The notes under the pieces are model-generated. The model saw only the letters and a program-made list of their open reading frames with translations. It made no database searches and was not told the DNA's origin. A program made the position numbers and the translations under genes. From NCBI RefSeq assembly GCF_910592395.1, contig NC_088319.1, positions 10,790,001-10,854,000 on the forward strand: a DNA stretch of 64,000 nucleotides, read 5' to 3'. Within the stretch, counting starts at the first letter, position 1. Each line of letters starts with the position of its first letter. This document shows, piece by piece, positions 27,901-39,900 of this stretch. Origin of the DNA: Lineus longissimus (lineage: Eukaryota > Nemertea > Pilidiophora > Heteronemertea > Lineidae).

Positions 27901-30900
27901 TACTGGTACGTTCCCCTTGTCACTGTGTTTCACCAGTCATGGGTGCAAGATAGAGTGTTCCAGGTCCTACCGCTGGACTACCCGAATGTTTTTGCGGGTT
28001 ATTGGTAGTTCAAATTACCCGCTAGCACGTTAGTAAGTAAGTAAGTCCCAATTGCCGAGATATGTAACTCTGAGCTTGGCAGGTTGAAACAGTGGTTGTT
28101 CATTTCGCTGTTGCCTGCCTTTTGTGGAGTCTGAGTGCATCAATTTTCAAACGACATGTATCTCCTGGTGTTAAGAAAAGCAGACATTTAGTTTGTGTTA
28201 GTTCACTCCTTCTCCCTAGAACTGTCACTATATCATGTCTGTTAGCTTACCGATAGCTTCATCTCTCATTTTATCCTTCGATGGCTGTGTATAGGCTGTG
28301 AGTCCAGAATGCGACCTGCGTGGTCCACGGGTCCCCCATCCACTCAGGGAGAGGCGAATGTTGATTATGGTGAGAGACAACAGTGGTCACCAGTGTCAGC
28401 TGTGCGGGACTGTGCAGGTTGATGAAAAATTATACCCAGACATCTCCAATTCTTATTATCTTTGGCGCTACTTGTCAGAAGAGCTGCATTGTACTGAAGC
28501 CATGATTACCTATAGGCTCCTGCACAGTAGTATAACAAATGACTGCCAACACAGGCTGCCACATTGGATCCGTTATGCCACAATTCGTGGAGTAGACACA
28601 GGTGTGTGGAGAAACAAGAAGCGTAGCGGTCAATCAGCCCAGAATCAATTGATACACAGAACTTTTAAAATCCTACACATACTGTGAAGATGATATTAAG
28701 CTGGTTGAAGGGTGCCTGTACAAAAGGCCTATATTACGAGTAATACATGTAGGCCAATAATATATGGCTGAATAGCGTCTACACAGTATTTCTCTTGTGT
28801 CAAGGTGTAATGCGTCTGTGTAGGTTTTATGGTGACTGGTCAATCGCTATTATTTTGTTGATTATAATATTATCATGCGCCTGTGGCTCATCCAAGACTT
28901 CATGGTGTAAAGAAAATCTGTATTGGCAGAGGGAATATCCTTCAATCTGTTTTGAGATTGGATTGCCCAGAATGTCGATTTTAGAGCTAGACTAGTAAAT
29001 TACAGCAGTAAACTGACACAGTCCCGCAAGGCTCTATAAATGTCTTTGAGTCAAATTTGTTGTCCAACCTCTCACTAATTTGTCGCACAAGTATCATTTG
29101 GTGATGTAACAATGATGGCCGTTCTCTTTGAAGACCAAATTTCCACATCGATCTGTACACACACTTCTCTGTCCACGCAATTTAAAGGGGGCTGACTGGC
29201 TTCAGAGTATACATATTCTTGAACACTGTTGAAGATATGTGTGGCTTCACTTTCTGTAGGGTACAACGAGCAGGTCACGAGATGGGATTTGTCATCTGTT
29301 TGGTAAGATGTCCCCTTTAGATTGTGTTGCCAGAGCATGTCCATCATCTCCACATGAATGTCACATAGTCACTGGGCAGTTAGGCAAAGCCTGTTAGACA
29401 GCTCGATGGAGTTCGATAGAAGCTGGCAAGAGCTTGATCGGGCTACGATTGGTACATCGAGGATCTTTGACTGGCTGCTGACTGTGTTCGCCACGCGACG
29501 TGTCAGTAATGTTATTATCGTATTGTTTAAGTGAAGCAAGTCAGGTAAAGTGTTATGCCCAAGGATGTGAAGCTACAAATGAGCACATTTGGGAACACCC
29601 TCTCTTTCATCCTTTATCCCAGCCCTGAACTTCATTACACAAAAGACAAAATTATATTTTCCGGGGAAATATCTGGACAATTTTTAATGTTTACCGAATC
29701 TAAATTTATAATCTGCCATATTGAACGAGCATATCAAATTCAATGATTGATTATTATGGTTTTAAATTGTTTGTTTATACGGCATTGCTATCGATTTCAA
29801 ATAACTTGCTACTCGATTCGTGTATTGATTAAACCATCCAACGTTTTCATCACCTTGTTTTAAAGGGAAATGAAAGTGTTTTCTGATTTTAAAGAAATTG
29901 ACGAGCGCCTGTGATGTCACAACCTTTGTGACACAAAAAAGTACAACTGACGTCACAATTTATCTGTGACATGTGTACCTCTTGACTCTCCATTATTATT
30001 CATCGCATTGTTGACTTAAAAGCTTTTTATTTGAGCTTTTAATAATTGAATCTTCATACAGGGCGTCCCAAATGATGTTTGCAAAAATTGTAACGTTCCT
30101 CACACGGTTGTTAGTGTCAGTCAAATCAATCAAATGTGACATTATACAATTTTTTTTTCATCTGTAGCTGATAGAGTTCAATTATGCCCATTATCTTAAA
30201 GAGCAAATACAGGTATGTGGACTAGATGACAATAACTGCTCATCAGCTGCTAACAGGGTGATGCTTATCATGCTTTTTGAGAAAAAAGAAGAAAATAACA
30301 TAATTTAGAATAACATGTAGCTTCCTTCAAATTGCTTGGAGTACTGGTCCCAGTTTTTTACAAAACAAGTTATACTCCAAATCACAAGAAAAAAAAGCCA
30401 CTGCGTGGAAAAAAGCCCAAAATGGGCCAGAAAAATGGTATTTTGCTTGAAATGGTACATGCCTGGGCTGGTACTGGCCAAGTCTTTTTAGATACTTTGG
30501 ACTTGAAGTTTGGGATGAAATACAAAAAGTTTATTCAGATGAAATTCACCAAAAATTAGCGTGCCATAAGAGCATAGTCACTAACTTATAGTGTTAACTT
30601 TAACATGACTTTTCGACAGTACCAAGTTAATAAAAAGTTAATGCCAAGTTCGTAGTGATTTGTCTTGTTTTAAACAACCATGGGCTGGAGTGCAGACTAT
30701 TGGTCTGATCAATTGTATAGCCTATGAGCATTATGCAGGTCATAAAATAACTTTTTGCATTGTTAGCCTACTTTTCATGTGCATCGCTTACATGTAGACC
30801 TCCCTATTAAGACACCCTTGTGACTGATGAATGTTGTCTTTAATAGAGAGCTGTCCCGTTTACAGAGGTCAAATTGTTTTGAAATGACCTATTTGGGACT

Positions 30901-33900
30901 AAAAGCAAAGTGTTAACAGAGATGTTAGCTAAGGGAAGTTCCACTCTTAGGAAAATAAACCAGGGTTTCGAAATTATTTTTGAAATTGAATAACTGATCA
31001 GGATTGATTTAATATAGTTTGCACCCCAAACCAATCAACATATTCTTTAACAGACAGCTAGCAGTTGTGTCCACAACAACTATGCGATGATGTTAAAGGG
31101 GTTGTGTGAATTAGGGGTCCAAAACAGGAATTTTGTCTTCATGAGGCCGGATATATCCAAAACGGGGTTAAGTTACGGAAAAAATATGTATAATGATTTT
31201 TTTTTCGAAAATGACCGTCAATTTCGAATTTTCCACCAAATGTCCTTATTACGTCATAGTGTACCGGCTTGCGAGCCAGCGGCAGCGCGAACAATCAACG
31301 AAGATTTGCCATTTTGCCACAGGAAGTACCATTTAGTAATAAACATGGCTGCTTTCGCATTAGATTCCTCTGTTGGCGGGCGACAATTCAAGGCAGAACA
31401 TTGCTGAGGCATTCTAGTCTTTGTTTTGTTATGTTATGGTTAGCCTACGTCAGACATGTCAGACGCGATCGATCGATGTGCGAATGATCACATATCGACT
31501 GAGTTATCGCCGAATGCATTCTGCTCCACAATGATACCACGCATGCGCGAACTTCAAATTTGTGTGGGAAGTTGGCGGACTTTGCTGTGCGGATTACTCG
31601 GAAACTACTGGGCCGATTTTAAAAAAAATGACACTGGCATCTTCAGCTCAGTGTCTAGAAGCAGAATTTTCACTTCATAATGGCGTACCTTTTACTTCAC
31701 ACAACCCCTTTAAACTTGTCAAAGGTTGACCAAAGGTACCACCATTTTGGATCATTAAATGGATCAGGCTACATCGATAAGCCATGCGCCAGGGCTTCGA
31801 ATTATTTTTGAAATTGAATAACTTGATCAGGATTGATAGTTTGCACCCCAAACCAAGCAGCATATACGTAAACAGATAGCTAGCAGTGGTGCCCATAACA
31901 ACTACACGATTCTGTTAAACTTGTTAAAGGTTGACCACAGGTACCACCTTTTTTTCTAGAACTTGAAATCCTAAAGCAATAAGAACTCATTAAAACATGA
32001 AGTGAATGCCAGTTTCAAGGGTGGGAGTCAGTTCTTTGCTAGAAAACAACCTCCTGTGTTTTAAATGGGCATTCACTTCATTTTAAAGGAGTTGCTTTAT
32101 GATTTCAAGTGCTAGCTAAATGGTGGTACCAACATGTGCAGTCTAAATCATAATTGTCATCCCTAAATTCACGTCATTGGCGCGTACCTGACACGAAGCA
32201 GGACGGATGTCATTTGTGATTTGGACTGTCCATGGTCAACCCTTTACCCCTTTTTGCAATTGTCTGCTTAAAAAGAAGTCATGTTGACAATAATGATATA
32301 ATATACTTTCATTTCCTTCAAATGCTTTTACAAGCATTGAATACCTAACATATATCTTATTTAGTTTCCAGGGAAATGTATCAGGGCGTTTTGTCCTTCT
32401 TTCATTCACAACAATGTGTCCACGCTAATCACTTTGTACATAGATCACAGCACAGCATCAGGTTTTGGTGTCAGGTAGTCACTGTTGTCGAAATGATGTA
32501 TGTTTGTGCTAGGCCATCTGGTGGTAAATGGTGGCACTAGTATCATATTGTCGTACAGTCCAAGTTACAATTGACATCCTCTCTGCTTCGCGTCAGTTAC
32601 GCACAACGTATACGCAAGTTGCGCGTAAGTGACACAGTTATGTTTTGCAAATATCGTGCAACCTACGCACTGGTTAGCCCATCAGCGATGCGCTTGTGAC
32701 ACGCCACTGATGCAATTTAATGGATGTTAATTGTGATTGGCACTGCACTTTCACTTTCGTGTTCTAATGATGCTCCTGCTGCGTAATATTGTTTGACGTG
32801 AACGGCATACAATGTTACTATCCAAAGTGGCGTTTACATAGTCAGAAATTGCATTGTCTGGCCCATGTTATTTGCATCTATACGATACAAAAAGATTAAA
32901 AGGTCTACATGTAGTTTAACCCAGAAATTAGCATGCAAACTTAAACTGGACACGAGAGCGAAATATAGACTGACTTCTTGCATAGTATGGACTGAAATAG
33001 CTGGGTTATAATGTTTAGCAAGTTTGGCAAACGAGTGCATTGTGTAATTTGTTGGCACTCTCCTCCAGCTGATCAACTTTTGATAGGGTGGACTGGAAAC
33101 AAATTTAGACCAGAACAGAATCTGATAGTGCCACGTTGGACAAAAACCAATTTAGACCGGAACAGATTCTGATAGTGTGGACAAAAAGCAAATTTAGACT
33201 GGAACTGATTCTAATACTGTGAACAAGAAGCAAATTAAGAGCTGGAACAGATTCTGATAGTGTGGACGAAAAGCAAATTAAGGCCAAATGAAACTCTAAT
33301 CTGGTCTTGATTTACTGGGTCAAATACGCATAGTGTAAATGCCACTTTTCCTTCTGTCCTGTGGTGTAACAGTTCAATGAGTCAGTTAGTGTGACTTTCC
33401 AGAACTTCAGTGTTTCTTTTCCCTGCTCATATAAATGAGTATAATTGTGATGACCAAATTGCAATATCATGTGGTGATTGCTTGTTGACATTTCTTTCTG
33501 GAACACACTTTATGTTATCGAATATAGCACTTGTGCAGTGAAGGATTATAGCATCGTTTTCGACACGCAGTCTGCCATGCTGCTGTTGAGAACAAAAAGC
33601 GTGTTCCACAACATTTGTGCCTTCCCTATATATGCATTTAAACCACCCCAGCATTTGTTTCCCCCAACAATTAGGCCCTGCCTCACAGGCTGAAGAACCA
33701 GCAGACTACTTGGGATAAAATTGGCATGTACGTGATTTTTAGAAAAAATGGTGGATGATTGGATTTGCAATGTGAGAAAATGAGTTCTATCTTGTCCACA
33801 TTTGGCTATTTCGAAGAAATATGAAGGGACTTGGAAGAAGTGGAAGTATGCTTTATGTGAAGTAGCACTATTATAATAAGAGCATTTTTACTCTGCCGCC

Positions 33901-36900
33901 TAAAATATTGTCAGGAAAGAACTTAAAGCCTCTTTTGGATTTGGCCCATGGCCTAAATCTACTGCACTCTCAGCTGGATTCTGATTTATCAACTTGGTAA
34001 TACTGTCTAGACCTACAATTAGAATCCCTTGGACTTCCTTGGATCTGTCACCATTAGGTTCATGCCGATCATCTTTTTGCAGAGTTTACGAAAGAATAAA
34101 GCTGTTGATGACTCGAGCCAGGAGAAGCAATCAAAAGCTCAGAATCGTCTCGGCAACTTATTCAGTCCGGCCGCCACCTCTTTCAAGGTAAGATTGTGTT
34201 ATGAGTTGAACATCGGGGCCGCCATTTTGCCCAGAACTGGAAACCCCAAAGCAATTAGAATTCCTTCAAAATGAACTGAATGCCAATTTAAAACCTGGGA
34301 GGGTGTTCTCTGGAAAACAAAGAACTGACTCCACCCTTGAAATTGGCATTCACTCCGTTTTGAAAGAGTTCTAATTGCTTTTATAGGTCCTCGACTCCTG
34401 ATTTTTCCTGGAAAAGGAAAGTGGAGTTTTGCCATCTATTCGTAAGTGGATCAGGCTACATCAATGAGATGTCAGAAAATAGCATTCAGTGTGGGAGGTT
34501 GCTTAACTTAACTCATTTTTGTCCGAGATTGTCACTTTGCAGACTCTGCTTCTCACTGCTCAACTGTGGTTTATTGTGATCAAGGTGTTTTGCAATTTTC
34601 CTCTCTCCTACAGGACAGGGAGAAACTCGAACAACTCTATGAGAAGCTACAGATCTACAACCTGCAGGGCCTGCCAGAAATGCCCGATCTTCTGATGATC
34701 GGTCGGCCAAAGTTCGATCCATCTTTATACGAGTTAGAGGAGCACTGGACGGATATCGTTGACAATCATACTGTGAGTATTCAAGAGGTGCCACTCAAAT
34801 TTTCATTTCTAAGCGTCTGGCCTCAGGTTCTCTCAGATGATTGGTTGAGAAGACCTAGTCCTTTGACCAGAATACTGTTTTGCAAATTTTCGCATTTGTG
34901 ATCTGGTCACATTCCTGTACATTCAAGCAGCTTTGGCCAGAACGACATGAAAAACACAATACTACTTCACTTGTTCCTAAAACCTGTCATCTTGTATTGA
35001 TTCCAGGCTCTGAGCGAGAGGGAACGTAACCACCAAGCTGCAGTGTGGGAACTCATCCAGACGGAGGTGACCTACATCAAGGGTATCGGGGTGATCATCG
35101 ACGTGTTCTTGTGCTGTATGGTCAATCTGCAAAACAGTCTATTACTAAATGATGTAAGTATACATTGTCCGCTTGGTATATTTTTGAAAAAAATTATTCT
35201 TGTCCCCTGTCGCTCAGCGGAGTGAAAGGGGACATGAAAATACCCTCCGTCAGTCGACTAAATTTATTTCAATGTTACAAATACAATGTACTTCTTTACA
35301 CCTTGTGCCTCCTATTCATTTCAGATTGAAACGGATCGATTATTCAGCAATATTGTCGATGTGATTGGTGCAAACCGCCAGCTCTGGGAGGAACACATGT
35401 TACCCGTCGTCGAGGAAGCCAGACAGACACGTCAGCCTCTATCGGTATCCGGGATGAAAGAGGGATTTTTAAAGGTAATTTCTGCCCTCTATTGGTGTCA
35501 TTGAGTGTTATCATGAATGGTGAAATTTTCGCAAGGGATTTATTTTCGGGAATACTCTGTCAAACACGATATTTAAAATTGGAAAATTTCAATGGTAATG
35601 AAATAACAATTAAATTACAGCATCATGTGCCTGGTTTTGCTGTGACGGGTCAAATATAGGCCTGATCATATCATATACTGGCGTCGTAACCCTATTGGAT
35701 TTTTGCTGGAGGTATGGAGTCCACTGTAGGCTAGTGTCCACCTATGTGGGATCTTTTACTTGCTCTGCCATAGACACTCAGGTACGAGGGACCACAGCTA
35801 TTAGTCTCTTCCGACAAACCCTTGAGTATTTCATACGCTGTAGCCTACGTGTTGTAAAGAACCAGGAATTTTAGTTCATTGAAAGCCACGCCGGTTCATC
35901 CAGAAATGCAATCCTGGGTTCTCCCCGGGATTGTCTGCTAAAGCTACATGCTTTTCTGAATTCATTTCTTTTTTTCTCTTTTGGTGAGGTTGAGTGCCAG
36001 TTGTTTTGGACAGATATAAAAAATGTCCAAAACGATTCACCCCCTCACAAAAAACATCTTTAAGAAGCCTCAATCAGTGTTTTCTGTTTTCATATTCCAG
36101 TTTAATGACATGTTCCAGCCATATCTCCGTCACTGTCTAGACCAGGAGGGGTCGGTCATGTATCTCAGGGACTCGTGTCGAGATAATGAACTCTTTAAAA
36201 TATTTGTCAGCGTAAGTACAGCATTTCTTTCTTCACATCTTTCAGTGGGCTTTTATTCAGAAAATGCAATTAGCACAATCTGATTAGGCCTTTGAGGTAA
36301 AAAAATTGTAACACTGTCTTGAGCTTCAGTCCAAATCACAGATGATATCCATCCTGGTTGGCGTCATTGACGCGCAATGTACGCACGTGTTGCGAGTCAC
36401 TGACGCACCAGTGATACGCTTATCGTCCTATGTTACGGGTAAATTACGGGCGACATATGCGTGAGTTGCACGTGGTAGTACATCAATGACACAAATTTAG
36501 GGATGACAGTTGCGATTTGGACTGTACCACAGGCATATTCTCATTCTTGACTTTCTTCACATGATTCAGTGGGCTGAGACACAGAAGCAATGCGAGCGTC
36601 TACGACTGCAGGACCAGATCGTAAAACCTATGCAGAGACTAACCAAGTATTCGTTACTATTAAGTGCAATAAATAAGAAGACGGAAAATCCACAGGAGAA
36701 AGAGGATCTCGAAACTATGGTATGTAAAGTGGGAAATGGTGGGAAAGTCCAGACAGAAGTGAATCAAGGGCACTTCTGAAGAGAATAAAAAAAGATACTA
36801 AAATTTTGCTGTGCTCTTCTCCTAATAGGCTAAAGGCCTTTAGATTTTGGTTAAAAAATCGTGATCCAATTTCAGTATCATGGGTCATGTTATTATTTCT

Positions 36901-39900
36901 TAAAAGCTGAGCAAAGCATTGCCAAACAAAGTAATCTCCAAAAAAAAATTGTGACTACGTTTTGATAGTTATGCTCTCCTTCCAGATAATTTCAGTCGAT
37001 ATATTTGTTAACTTCGTCAACACCACACTGCGTAAGCGCCATGAAAAAGAGCGCCTGGCAACGATCATTGACAGGATCGAATCTTATGACGTCGTGGATA
37101 TTCTGAACGAGGAATGTAGTAAGGTGAGGATGATGAAATGTGTCCTCTGGTGGAAATGGGGCCCTTTGGTGGAAGTGGCATTCTTTGGCAGGAATGTGGT
37201 CCTGTGGCAGAAACACAGTCCTTCGGTAGATACATCGTCCTTTGGCAGAAATGCGGTCTTTTGGCAGAAATCCTGTTCTTTGGCAGAAATGTGGTCATTC
37301 AGTCATATGCGGTCTAGGGATATTAACCCTTTTACAGCCACAGCGATTTTTCGGCCAACACCATCCTGTGCTGACAGGGGATGCCAATACTAAACAGTGG
37401 AGCTGACTTATGTCTGAATGGCCGAAACTATTCAAAACTGTTACCATCTTTACTATAAGGTCGAAACTTGCGTTTCCAAGATGCGTTAATGGCATGTTTA
37501 GAGTGTGTGCGATTCAGTGCTGGTGATTTGAAAATGTTATGGCCCGGGGCATGGCGTGCTGTGCACACCATCCGCACATGATGGGGCCATGCACATGATG
37601 GGGCCATGCACATGATAGGCCTATGCACATGATGGGGCCATGCACATGATAGGCCTATGCACATGATGGGGCCATGCACACGATGGGCCATGCACACGAT
37701 GGGGCCATGCACACGATGGACCATGCACACGGCGGGCCATGCACACGATGGGCCATGAACATTATAGGGCCATGCAAGAGAAAAAAAATTTAACCAAATT
37801 AACATTGCGTATTTGGTTATCTTGTTTTCAGATCTTAAACGACTACACCCAGTTAGATCTGACGTGTCCGATGCCAGGATGCAACCCTCAGCAGACGCGG
37901 CACTTGCTATGTGAAGGTGCACTCAGGTTTAAAGATGGAATTAGCAAGGTAGGATGGGAAGAAAATCACACTTAATGTGTTAAGTTATTCAACAAAGATT
38001 TTTGAACTTGTGACATTCCATGTAACAGCATCAACCTAAATACTTAGATTATTGCTAAGTATGTCTTTCAGCGTTATTTAGTCATGTCAACATGGTCAAG
38101 CTATTGTAGTAGTTTAGCAGTACTTAGAATGGGGGCCAGTCAACTAGCAGTTTTCGTTTGTGGTCGTGAGATTTGTCAACATTTGTAAAACATTTGATAC
38201 GAATACTGTAAGTTACTTGCAAAAATACCTGAAATTACCATATTATCTGGTAAAAGTGGGATATCATCCTCAGCCTGTGGCAGTGGGCGATATCACATTG
38301 GCCAGAAAATCCATATTGCTCTTGACAAAGGTCTAAATTCGATTAATGTCTTCTATTCTGTTTTCCAGTCGACGGATGCATATTGTTTCTTGTTCACTGA
38401 TATGTTCCTGATCACCAAGGCGAGTAAACGTGGTGACAAGGATAAGGTCAAGATCATCAAACCGCCAATCAGAATTGATCAGGTGATCGTACATGAACTC
38501 AAGGATGGTGGTAAGTAGTTTTGGTTCGCAGAAAGAATTTGATTTTTACAATTAAAATAATTTTACGGTACTACAACTTTCTTTTAATGTTGGCGATTAA
38601 AATCATTTTACAGGACTAAAAGTTTCTTTCTTGAATTCCAGGGAGTTTTCTGGTGCTCTTAGTCAACGAATACAGGGTGGCGTGGTCCGCGTATACATTC
38701 CATGGCGAACAGATCAAACTCTGGGTCGGCAAGATACAGAAAGCACAGGCGTTATATCAAGAAGCCCGTTTACGCGCCCAGTACCCGGAGGATGAAGACT
38801 TGTACTACCTCCCGGATGAATTTGACGACGATTCGTTAAATTATCCGACGGCCGCCATGATGAACATGCCAGGACTTAAACCAAGTATTAGCCATGAGAA
38901 TCTCTCGCTGAGGCGGACATCTTGTTCAGAGTCGGACTTTAATCAGTTTAATATATCGCGTGCGAAGAGCACGGAGTGTTTGCTATCGCGGCCGGAGAGT
39001 GTTGATTCGTTGACTCATAATCATCACAAGCCGGGGTTGGATCGAAGGTATGATTCGCTGCCACCAAAAACGCATAGTTTTAATCAAACTGTGTCGGATG
39101 AGGAAGAGGATTATGATTCTTTGGGGCGGTCGAGCACCGGGGGACGGGGAAGCCTCAGATCTGATGGTTCCAGTCCGTTTCCACGGCGGCGCTCCGTGCC
39201 GAAGGACGGTAGGGAACAGGGTCATACTTTAGCCGTCCCGGACGTGAATATATTGCCACCCTCTCGTTCCCCGCCCGCGTCGCCATCGCCTGTGCGGCGT
39301 AAATTATTGTCTATGCAACGAAAAGACTCACCGAAGAACTCAAAATCAAAATCTTTGTCAGTATCTGAGTCTATTTCAAGTAGTGGTACGAATTCACCAT
39401 CATCGAGGATGTCGCCGGTAGACAGTCGTGGCGTGTTTGGTGAAAATCCGCGAATCTCGTTAACGATGGAGGATAATGGGAAGGGGAAGTTCAACCAAAG
39501 ACGATCCGATAAACGTTATCACACGGTGGACAGTATTGAAAATGTGCAAAAGAAAGATCGGGACGCGTCAATACATAAACGTCTTTCATGGAATTTAGGA
39601 GCTTTGGAGGTCTGTGGCGGGCCTACTGAGGACGAACGAACATTACAGGAATCGACCGGCGTTTCGACGTCGTTACGGAGCGTCGTAAGCTCGAGTGGTT
39701 TCTCGTCGACAGGGTCTTTACAAGCAAACCAAGACCCTGATCATCGTAGGACTGCATCGACTGATAGCGTCTTTGAAAATTCAAATGAAGTGACTATTAC
39801 AGTCAGTGCCCCGTTACGCCGAGCTGACCGTCCGCAATCCACGTCTGCGCTCCAACCGCCGAGTCTCAGTTTGGATTCGGCGGAGGAGGCACTGAAGACG

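Larger units (their letters stand above)
24516..34082. other. Intron of the RhoGEF gene (about 9.6 kb)
   Basis: It holds MITE families A, F, G, H, P and S, a 200-bp tandem array (33088-33286) and a duplicated segment that records a transposon empty site. No further exon could be placed. Confidence 0.6.

Noticed and set aside
36962-37393. 143-codon ORF taken as one coding unit
   Set aside because: Only 36986-37123 is exon; the rest is intron with a minisatellite after a good donor.
37555-37765. CRISPR-like array
   Set aside because: The units are contiguous without unique spacers; this is a eukaryotic minisatellite.
37428-37922. 164-codon minus-strand ORF rich in HGP/CAWP words
   Set aside because: It is the translation of the 17-bp minisatellite and also covers the antisense of a RhoGEF exon.
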